Source: Hymenobacter wooponensis
GTDB taxonomy: Bacteria > Bacteroidota > Bacteroidia > Cytophagales > Hymenobacteraceae
Assembly (NCBI RefSeq): GCF_004745865.1
Contig: NZ_SRKZ01000001.1
Span: 1,302,001-1,366,000, forward strand
Direction of reading: 5' to 3'
Length of the DNA: 64,000 nucleotides
The notes below the pieces were generated by a model that saw only the letters and a list, made by a program, of their open reading frames with translations, was not told the DNA's origin and searched no databases. Below are positions 53,433-63,461 of the stretch, in pieces; positions within the stretch are counted from its first letter, which is position 1, and each line of letters begins with the position of its first letter. The translations under genes and the position numbers were made by a program.

Positions 53433-53816
53433 ATGCGCACACTCTACTCCTCGGCTCTCCTAGGCCTGTCTATAGTTGCCGCCTCGCTGAGCGGTTGCCA
53501 GAAAGAAGAAGCTGCCACCCTACCACTGGCCTGCGTGCGAGGCAAAGTATTAGGGAACACACCGTGCAATGGGGTGCTCATAGAACTACTGGATGGGCCC
53601 GCCATTGGCCGGCCGCTGAGCAGTGATAGTAGCAAGTACCAGAACGTGTTCGGTACCTTTTCTTCATACCCTGACGCGAAAGTGGAGCCAGGACAGATAA
53701 TCCAATTCAGTCTTCGGAATGGCACGGCAGATGAAACGTCCCGCATGTGCCTGGCCATCTATCCCATTTACAACGTGCCCCAGTTTGTGATTGAAGCGCC
53801 AAGGTGCCAGAAGTAG
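53433..53816 (+). CDS. Lipoprotein, 127 residues
   Basis: Signal with lipobox (LGLSIVAASLSGC, Cys 22), then a polar stretch KEEAATLPL. The mature domain has Cys-containing strands (LACVRGKVLGNTPCNGVL, RMCLAIYPIYNV, EAPRCQK) that may form disulfides. No family recognised. It is a membrane-anchored envelope protein. The last residues and stop lie within a 36-base perfect palindrome shared with the convergent S9 peptidase. Confidence 0.75.
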   Translation: MRTLYSSALLGLSIVAASLSGCQKEEAATLPLACVRGKVLGNTPCNGVLIELLDGPAIGRPLSSDSSKYQNVFGTFSSYPDAKVEPGQIIQFSLRNGTADETSRMCLAIYPIYNVPQFVIEAPRCQK

Positions 53817-53877
53817 TCAATAGAAAAGCCCGCTACAGTTGTGTAGCGGGCTTTTCTATTGACTACTTCTGGCACCT
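53802..53877. terminator. Bidirectional terminator made by a 36-base perfect palindrome
   Basis: Arms 53802-53837 and 53842-53877 are exact inverted copies around a GTTG loop; the inner stem AAAAGCCCGCTACA/TGTAGCGGGCTTTT is a typical terminator. The outer half of each arm is coding: it holds the last codons of the lipoprotein on one side and the stop of the S9 peptidase on the other. Confidence 0.92.
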
Positions 53878-55918
53878 ACTGACCACCGGCTGTTGCGCCG
53901 CTCGCCTTCAGGTATTTGTCATACCAGGCCAGGTACCGGTCGTAGCGGTCTTTCACGTAGCTGGGCTTGCTGATGCCGTGAAACTGGCCGGGGTAGATGA
54001 TGAGCTGGGTGGGCACCTTCAGACTTTGCAGGGCCTGATACATCTGCTCGGTATTCAGCAAGGGTACGTTGAAGTCTTTCTCACCGCACAGAAACAGCGT
54101 GGGCGTGCTGATCTGGCCGGCGTGGAAGAACGGGTACGAAATGCGCATCCACACATCGGTGTGGTCCCAGGGCGTGCCCAGCTCCGTTTCATAGTCACGG
54201 ATGTATTGATCGGTGCCGTAGCCGGCCAGCACGTTGGCGATACCCGCGCCGCTCGTGGCAGCTTTAAAGCGCTTGTCGCGGGCAATGAGGTGGTCGGTGA
54301 GGATGCCGCCGTAGCTCCAGCCGCCTACGCCTAGTCGGGCCGGGTCGGCAATGCCCTGCTGCACGGCGTAGTCTACTACCGACAGGGCATCCTCGGAGTC
54401 CTTGTTACCCCAGTCGGCGTAGATGGCGCGGCAATACTCCAGGCCCCGGCCGGAGCTGCCGCGGGGGTTGCTGGCCACTACTGCGTAGCCGTGCGCCGCC
54501 AGCACCTGCCACTCCGGCGCGAAGCTGTACGCAAATTGCGACACTGGGCCACCATGAATCCGGAGCACCGTGGGGTACTTCTGGCCGGCCTGGTATCCCA
54601 CTGGCTTCACCAGAAAACCACTCACTAGCGTACCATCATTGCTTTTGCCCTGAATAGGCTCTACGGCTCCCAACTGCACAGTTTTCAGCCAAGCATCGTT
54701 CTGCTTAGAGAGCGGCCGCAGGGCTTTCTTCTCGAACCCAAACACTTCCTTGGGCAGCAGCGGCTCACTGTTTACCACTACCACCTGGCCTTTGGGGCCT
54801 ACCTCAAACTCTGATATTTCGCGTTTGCCATCCAGCACCCGCTCTACTTTGCCGCCGGTAGCGGGCACGCGGGCCAGCACCTGAGCGCGGTCGTCTTCAA
54901 GCAGGAAGTAAATGCTCTTGCCATCCTTAGCCCACTGGGGCTTCAGCGTGTTGCGGTCTAGGCCACTAGTGAGCAGCTTGGGCGTGCCACCGGTAGCCGG
55001 GATTACGGCCAGCTGGTGCAGGCCATACACAAGTTGCTCTTTAGGGGCACCTTCTACGAAAGCAATTTGCTTACCATCGGGGCTCCACACGGGGCGGCCG
55101 CTCCAGTTGCTGGGGGCGCTGTCAGCTACGTCGGTGGTGGTAAGCTGGCGCGGCTGAGCGCCGGGCGTGGCGTCAATGGCGTAGAGGTCGAAGTTGTCGT
55201 GGCGGTCGGGATCCTCGCCGCGCTTGCTCACGAACACCAGCTGCTTACCATCGGGGCTCCAGGAGGGCGCAAACTCATCATATACCCCCGACGTGAGTTT
55301 GGACAGCTTGCGGGCCGCCACATCAAACACATACAGGTGCTGGCGCTGCTTATTGAGGTAACCATCCACATCCTGCTTGAACTGGAACCGGTCTACCACA
55401 ATAACGGGCGGGGTTTTCTTCTTGGCCTTCTGCACCGCCGTCAGAGAATCGGGGTCGGCGTCGCGAATGATGAGGGCCAGGCGCTTGCCATCGGGCGCCC
55501 ACACGTAGTCCGACACGCTGCCTTTCAGCTTGGTTACCTTCTCGGCCTCACCGCCATTGCGGTTTAGCAGCCAGAGTTGGGCGTGGCCCTCCTCGCCTTC
55601 TCCCCTACTAGATAGAAAGCTCAGGTAAAGGCCATCGGGCGAGAAGCGCGGGGCGGTTTCGTTATCGGGGCTGGTGGTTACGCGCAGGTTGCGGGTGCCG
55701 TCGTAGCGGGCCATCCATACGTCGGCGTTTCCCTTATCGGCGGCTGTATCAGCTTGGCTCACCACGTAGGTTACCCATTGGCCATCGGGCGAGAAGTGGG
55801 CATCTTTTACGTCGCGCAGCTGCTGCAAGTCGCGGGCCGTGAGGGGGTGCGGCGTTGGGTTTTGGGCCGCTACACCAAGGGGCAATAGTAGGCCTAAAAG
55901 AGGTAGTAGATGTTTCAT
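53876..55918 (-). CDS. Secreted S9 family peptidase (acylaminoacyl-peptidase/DPP-like)
   Basis: 680 residues from ATG 55918 (MKHLLPLLGLLLPLGVAAQ, signal peptide); an upstream in-frame start at 55948 is less likely. The N-terminal beta-propeller has repeated SPDGxxLxF blades (HFSPDGQWVTYV, FSPDGLYLSFLSS, WAPDGKRLALI). The C-terminal hydrolase has S535 in GGWSYGG, the acid in CGEKDFNVP and His in PGQFHGISKP. It degrades oligopeptides in the periplasm. It differs from the S9 gene at 3760 in length and propeller type. A PGQFHGI-type late segment is common in S9C members. Confidence 0.94.
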   Translation of the reverse strand: MKHLLPLLGLLLPLGVAAQNPTPHPLTARDLQQLRDVKDAHFSPDGQWVTYVVSQADTAADKGNADVWMARYDGTRNLRVTTSPDNETAPRFSPDGLYLSFLSSRGEGEEGHAQLWLLNRNGGEAEKVTKLKGSVSDYVWAPDGKRLALIIRDADPDSLTAVQKAKKKTPPVIVVDRFQFKQDVDGYLNKQRQHLYVFDVAARKLSKLTSGVYDEFAPSWSPDGKQLVFVSKRGEDPDRHDNFDLYAIDATPGAQPRQLTTTDVADSAPSNWSGRPVWSPDGKQIAFVEGAPKEQLVYGLHQLAVIPATGGTPKLLTSGLDRNTLKPQWAKDGKSIYFLLEDDRAQVLARVPATGGKVERVLDGKREISEFEVGPKGQVVVVNSEPLLPKEVFGFEKKALRPLSKQNDAWLKTVQLGAVEPIQGKSNDGTLVSGFLVKPVGYQAGQKYPTVLRIHGGPVSQFAYSFAPEWQVLAAHGYAVVASNPRGSSGRGLEYCRAIYADWGNKDSEDALSVVDYAVQQGIADPARLGVGGWSYGGILTDHLIARDKRFKAATSGAGIANVLAGYGTDQYIRDYETELGTPWDHTDVWMRISYPFFHAGQISTPTLFLCGEKDFNVPLLNTEQMYQALQSLKVPTQLIIYPGQFHGISKPSYVKDRYDRYLAWYDKYLKASGATAGGQ

Positions 55919-56152
55919 CAACGGAAGGAAGTGAGAGCAAAAGACCAACCTAGAGTCGGCCGGTTGCGCTTTGCAGGTCTTGTCTTTCTAAAGATACTAC
56001 CTCCGAGGGCAGGTATGCATAAAGAAATTTCAGGAGTTGCGGTTTAGAAAGTGCCACCGTAGCGCTTAGCGGGCCATATTTGCGCTGCTCCACCGGGGTT
56101 AGCTTACCGCGCTGGCTCAACTATCTCCTCACTCAGCACTTCATCTACTTTC

Positions 56153-57019
56153 ATGCTACCTACGCCCGCCGCTGCTGATTGGAGTGAAATTGCCGTGTCC
56201 CAGGTGCGGGGTAAGTCGGTGCTGACGGCGTGCCGCAACGTGCAGCCGCTCAAGATTTTGAACCCGCGCGCCCCAGCGGGCAGCTGCTATGTGGTGCTTT
56301 CCAGCTACGGCGGCGGCATGGTGGCCGGCGACGTTATCCGGCTTCACCTAACGGCCCACGCCGGTACGCGCCTGTTTCTGGGTACCCAGGCCAACACCAA
56401 AATTTTCCGGTCAGTGAATGGGCAGGTGGCGGAGCAACTCATTGAAGGAACCCTGGAAGGCAATGCCCTGGCTGCCGTGCTCCCCGACCCCGTGGTATTG
56501 CAGGAGCACAGCCGCTACCGCCAGCGCCAGCACTGGCACCTGGCCCCCGATGCCGTGCTGCTGCTGGCCGACTGGTTTCACTCGGGCCGCATGGATAATG
56601 GGGAGCAGTTTGCCTTTACCTCGTTTGAGTCGGAGCTGCGCATCACCGTTGCGGGCCGCCTTACTGTCCTCGACCGGTTTGCCTTTCGGCCCGAAGAGCA
56701 CATTGCCACTTCTCCCGCCAACTTCGACCGTTACCAAACCACGCTCTCAGTGTACCTCGTAGGCCACCCCGAGGATGACCGATTTTACGCGCTAGCCCGC
56801 ACCCTGGAGGCCCTGCAAACCATCAGCCGCGAGGCCCTGCCCGAGGATTTGTCGGAGCAGGAGTTTGTGGTAGCACTGACGCCAGCAAAACCCGGTGTAT
56901 ACGTGCTACGGGCGCTGGGCACCAGCCGTCAGGCCCTCCAGCCAATTTACGAGCGCCTAGGCCAGGTACTGGAGCAGGATGCCTTGCTGGCGCACCACCC
57001 GGGCCAGCGCAAGTATTGA
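56153..57019 (+). CDS. ureD: Urease accessory protein UreD (UreH)
   Basis: 288 residues, UreD family (PF01774): SYGGGMVAGDVIRLHLTAHAGTRLFLGTQANTKIFRS is the recognisable core, followed by LADWFHSGRMDNGEQFAF. UreD is the scaffold that, with UreF and UreG, loads nickel into UreC. It lies on the plus strand 2.8 kb from the minus-strand ureFG genes, with two unrelated membrane genes between, so the urease cluster is broken. No promoter is clear in the 234-base gap before it. Confidence 0.94.
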   Translation: MLPTPAAADWSEIAVSQVRGKSVLTACRNVQPLKILNPRAPAGSCYVVLSSYGGGMVAGDVIRLHLTAHAGTRLFLGTQANTKIFRSVNGQVAEQLIEGTLEGNALAAVLPDPVVLQEHSRYRQRQHWHLAPDAVLLLADWFHSGRMDNGEQFAFTSFESELRITVAGRLTVLDRFAFRPEEHIATSPANFDRYQTTLSVYLVGHPEDDRFYALARTLEALQTISREALPEDLSEQEFVVALTPAKPGVYVLRALGTSRQALQPIYERLGQVLEQDALLAHHPGQRKY

Positions 57020-57112
57020 TCAGGGCCTGCTGCTCTTCTCTGAGGCCAGAATTAAAGTAAGATATTGCACTACTAGTAGTGTCACCACTTCGTACTCCCC
57101 GCGGTTATCCCT

Positions 57113-58435
57113 ATGGCAATTCGTTCTAAGCCGAGCGTATTCTCGACTCAGTTACCCATCAAGATTATCTGCTTTGTATTGCTCTACGGCCTGTGCATTT
57201 TCCTGACGCTAAACCGTCATTCCAAGGCCCGCCTCTTCACCTACCATAGTGAGCTATGGGCCGATAAGGCGGGCTACAACGTGTATCTGCCGGCCACGTT
57301 TCGCTACCACTTTGATGCGCGCGCATTCCCCGATTCAGTAGACCAAGCCACGGGAAACGGATTTGTTCTGCACCGTGCCACCGGCAAAGTCGAGACAAAG
57401 TACCCTTATGGCGTAGCCCTGCTGCAAACGCCTTTTTGGCTGGTAGGCCACTCCCTGAGCCCCGATAAAAGCGGCTACTCCAAGCCTGAGCATAAGGCCA
57501 TTGACTTGGCGGGCGTTACATACTTCGTGCTAGGCCTGTGGCTGCTGTTCAGCACTCTGCGCCGCTATTTCTCGGCGGGGGTTACCAGCTTAGCGCTACT
57601 GCTGCTGGGGCTGGGCACCAACCTATGGTACTACGGCGTGATTGAAACGGGTATGTCGCACGCGTACTCTTTCGCGGCGTTTGCGCTGCTGCTGTACTTG
57701 TTGGCTAACCCCGCCAAACCAGCTTGGTACGAAGCAGCTACTTCCAACCGTAGGCTTTTAGCCCTAGCCCTCACATTGGCCCTGATATCCATACTACGCC
57801 CCTTGAACTTGGTGTTGGCGATGCCCCTGCTGGCATGGCCCGCCGTGCCCGGCGCCGCGGGCCAGCGCGCTTGGCACCTGCCTACCGTGCTCCGACTGGC
57901 GGGCTGGCTATTACTCACGGGTATTGTGCTGTGGTTGCCGCAACTGGCCTACTACCATTATCTAAGGGGGAGCTGGCTACTGTATTCATACGGGCAGGAA
58001 GGCTTTTCTCACTGGTTGTCGCCGCGTTTGGCAGCACTGTGGTTTGCGCCTAACAACGGTAGCTTTCTGTACAACCCGCTGCTGCTCCTGGCGTTGGCTG
58101 GCAGCTTTCTGCTGGCGCGCCGCTCCTTGCGCTGGGCCGCCCTAACGCTGGGCATCTGGGCGGTGGCCACCTACTTGTATGCGACCTGGTGGACGTATGC
58201 GCTGGGCTGCGGCTACGGCGGCCGGGGGTTCGTGGAGCTCTATCCTATTTTGGCCTGGCCCCTGGCGGCAGTAGTGGCCTACCTGGCCGAGCGCCAGAAA
58301 GCCCTCCGTTGGAGTGCAGGGGTAGTTCTGGTGTTATTAGTGGCCTACAACCTGCGCCTGTCTTTTAACTTCGACCGTTGCTTCTACGGCACCAGCGACT
58401 GGGACTGGACTTTCTTCCAACACCTCTTGTTTTAA
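57113..58435 (+). CDS. Polytopic membrane protein, GT-C glycosyltransferase-like
   Basis: 440 residues, 10-12 predicted spans. The N-terminal loop after span 1 contains ELWADKAGYNVYLPATF and FPDSVDQATGNGFVLH, the charged first periplasmic loop expected of GT-C (ArnT/PMT-like) transferases, which use polyprenyl-phosphate sugars. Later HAYSFAAFALLLYLL and YLPRLGPI-like spans are generic. No donor or acceptor can be named. It starts 94 bases after ureD on the same strand. Confidence 0.72.
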   Translation: MAIRSKPSVFSTQLPIKIICFVLLYGLCIFLTLNRHSKARLFTYHSELWADKAGYNVYLPATFRYHFDARAFPDSVDQATGNGFVLHRATGKVETKYPYGVALLQTPFWLVGHSLSPDKSGYSKPEHKAIDLAGVTYFVLGLWLLFSTLRRYFSAGVTSLALLLLGLGTNLWYYGVIETGMSHAYSFAAFALLLYLLANPAKPAWYEAATSNRRLLALALTLALISILRPLNLVLAMPLLAWPAVPGAAGQRAWHLPTVLRLAGWLLLTGIVLWLPQLAYYHYLRGSWLLYSYGQEGFSHWLSPRLAALWFAPNNGSFLYNPLLLLALAGSFLLARRSLRWAALTLGIWAVATYLYATWWTYALGCGYGGRGFVELYPILAWPLAAVVAYLAERQKALRWSAGVVLVLLVAYNLRLSFNFDRCFYGTSDWDWTFFQHLLF

Positions 58436-58570
58436 AGCACAGTAGCGGCTGAGGCTAGTCTTTCTGGCAGCCAGCGCGGCAACGGTTTATAGCTAGTGCT
58501 CGGGCAAGCTATCTTATCTTTACCTGGTCTACATGACCTCTTGAATGTCAATCCATTATTAGCCATACTC

Positions 58571-59761
58571 ATGCCGGTTGCCAGCTCCGCCCCTCTACCC
58601 AACCCGGCCCCGGCCGCCGATAGCCCGGTCACGGCTTCGGCTACCACCCGGCTGGTTTCCCTCGACGTATTTCGGGGGGTGGCCATTATGCTCATGCTGC
58701 TGGTAAACAACTCCGGCGACTGGCGCTACTACTACTCCCCGCTTATCCACGCCGACTGGAACGGCTGCCGGCTGGCCGACCTGGCATTTCCGTGGTTCAT
58801 GTACATTATGGGGGTGGCCGTGGTATATGGGCTGGCCTCGGTGCGGGAGCAGCCCAGCCGCCACTCGGCGGTGCTACTGCGAGTGGGCCGCCGCGTGCTG
58901 GTTATGGTGGTACTAGGCCTGTTGATTGGCTTACTTCCCAATTTCTACTTCACCTCGTTCCGTATTCTGGGGGTATTGCAGCGCCTGGGCGTGGTGTACG
59001 GTATCTGTGCGCTGTGCTTTCTTAAACTTACTTGGCGGCAGCAGCTCACCCTAGCGGCGGTGCTGCTGGTTGGCTACAACCTACTTCTGCAGTTTGTCCC
59101 GGTTCCCGATCTAGGCCACCCCAGCCTCGATAAGATGACCAACCTAGGCGCCTGGCTCGATCGGCTGGTTATTGGGCAGCACCACCTGAATATGGACCAA
59201 GAAGGTTGGGACCCGGAGTCGTTACTGGGCACTATTCCATCCGTAGGCACGGGGTTGCTGGGGATGCTCACCGGCCAGTGGCTACGCAATACCCGCTCCG
59301 ATGCTCCTACCAAAACGGTGTGGCTCTTTGTGGTCAGCGCCGGCGCTATTGTGCTGGGCCTGATTTGGAACGGCTGGTTTCCCATCAACAAATCGTTGTG
59401 GAGCAGCTCGTACGTGGTGTACACGGCGGGTATTGGCGGCATAGTGCTGGGTGCCCTTTATTTCCTGTGCGATGTACAAGGCTGGCGCGGGCGCTGGACG
59501 TGGATTTTCATCGCCTGCGGAAGCAATGCCTTGTTGGTGTTCTTCGGCCACGAAGCGCTGGAGCGCGTCCTCACCCGCTTCAAGCTGCACCACGCCGATG
59601 GTTCCGTTTTCTACGCCCGCGACTGGTTATATGAGAATCTATGCCGCCAGTTCTTTACTAATCCCACCCACGCGTCTTTCACCTGGGCGGTAGTGTATTC
59701 CTCGCTATGGGTGCTGCTGCTGGCGGTGCTGTACCGGCGGCGCATTTTCTTCACGGCGTAA
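58571..59761 (+). CDS. NagX-like acyltransferase (DUF5009, heparan-alpha-glucosaminide N-acetyltransferase family)
   Basis: 396 residues from ATG 58571; an in-frame GTG at 58496 would add 25. After a Pro/Ala-rich start comes the family pattern LVSLDVFRGVAIMLMLLVNNSG, followed by DLAFPWFMYIMGVAV, and late FIACGSNALLVFFGHEALE. It is polytopic (~10 spans). Members transfer acetyl groups to cell-wall or aminosugar acceptors. It is 136 bases after the GT-C-like gene, so the pair may be cotranscribed and modify the envelope. Confidence 0.88.
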   Translation: MPVASSAPLPNPAPAADSPVTASATTRLVSLDVFRGVAIMLMLLVNNSGDWRYYYSPLIHADWNGCRLADLAFPWFMYIMGVAVVYGLASVREQPSRHSAVLLRVGRRVLVMVVLGLLIGLLPNFYFTSFRILGVLQRLGVVYGICALCFLKLTWRQQLTLAAVLLVGYNLLLQFVPVPDLGHPSLDKMTNLGAWLDRLVIGQHHLNMDQEGWDPESLLGTIPSVGTGLLGMLTGQWLRNTRSDAPTKTVWLFVVSAGAIVLGLIWNGWFPINKSLWSSSYVVYTAGIGGIVLGALYFLCDVQGWRGRWTWIFIACGSNALLVFFGHEALERVLTRFKLHHADGSVFYARDWLYENLCRQFFTNPTHASFTWAVVYSSLWVLLLAVLYRRRIFFTA

Positions 59762-59813
59762 AACGCAGGTGGCCTAGGCCCATTCTGGGCCACCCCGAGA
59801 CGCCTGCAACCAT

Positions 59814-60566
59814 CTACCGGCGGTCTTCGCGCACCTGCTGCAAAGCACGCGCCTTAGCCGCGTGAATGTGGGCAATGATTTCCTCCAAGCCTAGGCCATG
59901 CAGGGCCCTCGCAAACAGGAAAGGACCTTCGCCGCGCATTTTGCGGGCGTCGCGGTCCATTACACCCAGGTCGGCGCGCACGAGTTCAGCTAGGTCGGTT
60001 TTATTGATGACAAGCAGATCGGATTGCGTAATACCAGGCCCACCCTTGCGTGGAATTTTGTCGCCGCCCGATACGTCGATGACATAAATGGAGTAATCAA
60101 CCAGCTCCCGACTGAAGTGGGCCGCTAGGTTGTCGCCGCCGCTTTCCACAAACAGGTAATCGAGCTTGTTGTCGAAGCGGGTCATTAACCCTTCCAGCGC
60201 GTCCATATTGAGGGAAATATCCTCCCGGATGGCCGCGTGCGGGCAGCCCCCGGTTTCTACCCCCACAATCCGGTCTTCGCTCAGGGCGCTATGCCTGATC
60301 AGAAACTCGGCGTCTTCGCTGGTGAAGATGTCATTGGTGACCACGCCCAGCTCAAACTCGTGGCGAAGCCGCTCACACAGAGCTTTGAGCAGAGCCGTTT
60401 TGCCGGTGCCTACCGGCCCCCCAATGCCCACCGTGAAGGCGCGCTTCCGGAAGTTGCGGTAGGGCGGCAGCCGCCGCGTCTCGCGCTGGGCAAAATCACC
60501 CGGCGACTCGTAGGATTCGTGGGCGTGACCGTGCAGCAGCAGTGCCAGCTTATCGATAAAGGCCAT
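59814..60566 (-). CDS. ureG: Urease accessory GTPase UreG
   Basis: 250 residues. A His-containing N-terminal start ([10 protein letters not shown]) is followed by the P-loop [11 protein letters not shown] at ~50, then [32 protein letters not shown] (the CPH nickel motif of UreG) and [11 protein letters not shown] (NKxD). It supplies GTP hydrolysis and nickel to the UreDFG complex. It starts five bases after ureF ends, so the two are one message. Downstream is the convergent NagX-like gene. Confidence 0.96.
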   Translation of the reverse strand: MAFIDKLALLLHGHAHESYESPGDFAQRETRRLPPYRNFRKRAFTVGIGGPVGTGKTALLKALCERLRHEFELGVVTNDIFTSEDAEFLIRHSALSEDRIVGVETGGCPHAAIREDISLNMDALEGLMTRFDNKLDYLFVESGGDNLAAHFSRELVDYSIYVIDVSGGDKIPRKGGPGITQSDLLVINKTDLAELVRADLGVMDRDARKMRGEGPFLFARALHGLGLEEIIAHIHAAKARALQQVREDRR

Positions 60567-60571
60567 AACAG

Positions 60572-61255
60572 CTAGTTTTGAAAAAGACGGGAATACACCT
60601 GCTCGTGCAGAATCTGAGCTGCATCGAGCAGGGTGGCGGAGCGCGTGGCCGTGCGGTAGTCGGCCGTTTCGGCCCCGGCCAGCATGTGGTCGAACAAAGA
60701 GTAGAAATCGTGCTGGAGGCGGTGGCCTTCCATAGGCCCTAAGCAGCCCAACCGAATAGCCGCGCTGATTTGGTCGCGTAGCATCAGGTGCAGATACAGT
60801 GCATGCAGTTCTGAGCAGCTGTAGCCGAGCTGCCGCAGGGACAGGGCCAGCACCAGCACAAAATGCAAGGGCAGCTCTTCCGCTGCAAACCAGGCCTGGA
60901 TGCTGCCTAGGCCACTTTGCGGATAGAAAGAGGTGAGCAGCTTTAGCCAGTTCTTGCTTTGCGCTAAGCTGGCCCGGTGCAGGCCCGGTACCAGAAGCAT
61001 GGCATCATATTCCTCCACGATGCCGCGCAGCCGTTGCGCCTCCCTAGGCCACTCTACCGCAAAACAGGAGCTCAGGAAGGGCACATCCAGACTGATAACC
61101 TGCTGCAGATACGAGTATAGGTAATTACGCAACCCAGCAGGATGCCGAATCAGCCCAAACGTGCGGCTGCTCTCCAGCCCGTACGAATACGCAAACCCGC
61201 CCGTCGGCAAAGCCGAGTCAGCTAAGTGCAGCAAACGAGCAAGACGAGAAGACAT
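60572..61255 (-). CDS. ureF: Urease accessory protein UreF
   Basis: 227 residues, all helical UreF family (PF01730): [23 protein letters not shown] at the N-terminus, [20 protein letters not shown] in the middle and the late [20 protein letters not shown] helix. It acts with UreD as the nucleotide-exchange-like regulator of UreG. It comes after ureC but with a 325-base gap holding two repeats. The stop-to-start distance to ureG is five bases. Confidence 0.94.
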   Translation of the reverse strand: MSSRLARLLHLADSALPTGGFAYSYGLESSRTFGLIRHPAGLRNYLYSYLQQVISLDVPFLSSCFAVEWPREAQRLRGIVEEYDAMLLVPGLHRASLAQSKNWLKLLTSFYPQSGLGSIQAWFAAEELPLHFVLVLALSLRQLGYSCSELHALYLHLMLRDQISAAIRLGCLGPMEGHRLQHDFYSLFDHMLAGAETADYRTATRSATLLDAAQILHEQVYSRLFQN

Positions 61256-61580
61256 GAGAAAGTTATGCTAATGCTAGAGAGCTAATTCCCCTCCTCAGAT
61301 GAGGAGGGGCTAGGGGTGGTTGAAGTGGCCTAGAACGACTACACCAGAACTGTCATGCGGCTAAACCGAATCCACCCCGTATGCTGGCAGAAGAACGATG
61401 TAGAGACGCGACACTTGACTTCGCCGACCTGCGGTTCGCTTTTCGGCGCGTGCTGATGTTATTTGTCTCGTACCGTTCAGCGTCGTCTGTCGTTCTAGGC
61501 CAGTTGTTCAACATGGATCGTTCAACGAGGAGACGCGAAGTGTCGCGTCTCTACATCGTTCCTGGCTAACATGCCTTTTT
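61256..61580. repeat. Two repeats between ureC and ureF
   Basis: 325 bases with no gene. 61286-61323 is a half copy of the family A CCCCTCCTCA hairpin with CTAGGGGTGGTTGA (compare 19681-19866). 61392-61415 and 61538-61561 are perfect 24-base inverted arms (GATGTAGAGACGCGACACTT) 122 bases apart (family E). The region contains two GGCCTAG-type heptamers. Confidence 0.8.
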
Positions 61581-63296
61581 TCAAAACAAGTTGTACAGCT
61601 GCGTAAGCGGCAACCTAGTGGCAGGTGCGCAGGTCAGGTGCACGCCATCGACGGTAACGCGGTACGTTTCCGGGTCCACGGCAATATTGGGGAGGTAGTC
61701 GTTGAGGGCCATATCCTTCTTGGCGACGCTACGGCAGCCTTTCACGGCTACTACCGCCTTCTTCAGCCCATACGAAGCCCGCACATGCTCCACCGCCGCC
61801 GCCGATACAAAGGCCAGGGAGGTAGGACCCGTTGCACCTCCGTAGGCCCCGAACATAGGCCTAGAAAAGGAAGGCTGCGGAGTGGGAATAGAGGCGTTAG
61901 CGTCGCCCATCTGCGCCCGCACAATTACGCCGCCCTTGATAACCATCTCGGCCCGTGCTCCGAAAAACGCCGGCTTCCAGAGGACCAGATCAGCCAGCTT
62001 TCCGATTTCTACCGACCCAATTTCTTCCGCAAAACCGTGGGCTCGTGCCGGGTTGATGGTGTACTTGGCGATGTAACGGCGGGCCCGGAAGTTGTCGGCG
62101 CCCCGTTCTGCATCTTCGGGCAGCAGGCCGCGCTGCTCCTTCATTTTGTGGGCCGTTTGCCAGGTACGGGTGAGCACCTCCCCCACCCGGCCCATGGCTT
62201 GCGAGTCGGAGGAGATGATGCTGAGCGCGCCCAGGTCATGCAGAATGTCTTCGGCGGCAATCGTCTCGCCCCGGATGCGGCTCTCCGCGAAGGCCACGTC
62301 CTCGGGAATGTTCTTGTCGAGGTGGTGACACACCATCAACATGTCGAGGTGCTCGTCAATAGTATTGATGGTAAAGGGCCGCGTAGGGTTGGTGGACGAC
62401 GGAATAACGTTGGGCTCCCCGCAGATTTTAATAATGTCGGGGGCGTGGCCGCCGCCGGCACCTTCGGTGTGGTAGGCATGAATGGTACGGCCCTTGAACG
62501 CCGCGGTGGAAGTCTCCACAAAGCCGCTTTCGTTGAGCGTATCGGTATGGATGCAAACCTGCACGTCGTACTGCTCGGCCACACTCAGGCACGTGTCGAT
62601 GGCGGCGGGCGTGGTGCCCCAGTCCTCGTGCAGCTTAAAGCCTACCGCACCGGCATCCAGTTGCTCATGCAGGCCTTCGGGCCGGGAGGTGTTGCCCTTG
62701 CCCAGAAAGCCGAAGTTGAGCGGAAAGGCATCCGTGGCCTTCAGCATCATCTCAATGTAAAAAGCGCCTGGTGTGCAGGTAGTGGCATTGGTGCCTGATG
62801 AAGGCCCGGTGCCCCCGCCCAGCATGGTCGTCACGCCCGACGCCAGGGCCTCGTCGATCTGCTGAGGGCAGATGAAGTGAATGTGGCAATCAATACCACC
62901 GGCCGTCAGAATTTGGCCCTCACCGGCTATAACTTCGGTGGTCACGCCCACCACCATACCGGGCGTCACGTTGGGCATAATATGCGGGTTGCCCGCTTTC
63001 CCAATACCCACGATACGGCTGTTCTTGATGCCGATATCAGCCTTATAGATGCCGGTATAGTCAAGCACCAGGGCATTGGTGATAAGCAGATCCAAGGCCT
63101 CAGCCTGCGGAATCCCAGCCGCTTGCCCCATCCCGTCCCGCAGCACCTTACCACCTCCGAATTTACATTCCTCACCGTAGGTGCAGAAGTCCTTCTCCAC
63201 CTCTATAACGATGTCGGTGTCGCCCAGGCGTACCCGGTCGCCGGTAGTAGGGCCGTACATGTCGGCGTACGCGCGCCGGTCGAGGGAAAGGGGCAT
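61581..63296 (-). CDS. ureC: Urease alpha subunit UreC
   Basis: 571 residues, standard UreC length. Catalytic elements: HIHFICPQQ (two nickel His), carbamylated K221 in [32 protein letters not shown] and the flexible flap with VCHHLDKNI, which carries the active-site Cys region. It hydrolyses urea to ammonia and carbamate with two nickel ions in the cytosol. The ureAB gene lies directly upstream, but a 165-base gap with an inverted repeat separates them. No residue deviates visibly. Confidence 0.98.
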   Translation of the reverse strand: MPLSLDRRAYADMYGPTTGDRVRLGDTDIVIEVEKDFCTYGEECKFGGGKVLRDGMGQAAGIPQAEALDLLITNALVLDYTGIYKADIGIKNSRIVGIGKAGNPHIMPNVTPGMVVGVTTEVIAGEGQILTAGGIDCHIHFICPQQIDEALASGVTTMLGGGTGPSSGTNATTCTPGAFYIEMMLKATDAFPLNFGFLGKGNTSRPEGLHEQLDAGAVGFKLHEDWGTTPAAIDTCLSVAEQYDVQVCIHTDTLNESGFVETSTAAFKGRTIHAYHTEGAGGGHAPDIIKICGEPNVIPSSTNPTRPFTINTIDEHLDMLMVCHHLDKNIPEDVAFAESRIRGETIAAEDILHDLGALSIISSDSQAMGRVGEVLTRTWQTAHKMKEQRGLLPEDAERGADNFRARRYIAKYTINPARAHGFAEEIGSVEIGKLADLVLWKPAFFGARAEMVIKGGVIVRAQMGDANASIPTPQPSFSRPMFGAYGGATGPTSLAFVSAAAVEHVRASYGLKKAVVAVKGCRSVAKKDMALNDYLPNIAVDPETYRVTVDGVHLTCAPATRLPLTQLYNLF

Positions 63297-63351
63297 AAGG
63301 ATTTCTAGTTGTGTTTAACAGTCTACTCAAGTAGTCAGAATGCTCTTAGCA

Positions 63352-63445
63352 GTCATGTCGAGCGGAGTTGAGACATCTCGCTTAAATCGTTGGATCGAAC
63401 TTGCAACGTCAGCCTGCGAGATGTCTCGACTCCGCTCGACATGAC
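63352..63445. repeat. Inverted repeat between ureAB and ureC (family D)
   Basis: Arms GTCATGTCGAGCGGAGTT... (63352-63381) and its near-perfect complement at 63416-63445 differ at one base, with a 34-base loop. It is not coding. Confidence 0.85.
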
Positions 63446-63461
63446 GGGCTGAAGAACTAGA

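Noticed and set aside
57113..59761. GT-C-like and NagX-like genes as part of the urease system
   Set aside because: They lie between ureD and ureG but have envelope-type functions; proximity alone does not link them.
61638..62798. Long plus-strand open frame (about 386 codons) opposite ureC
   Set aside because: Shadow of ureC; the opposite strand shows all urease motifs.
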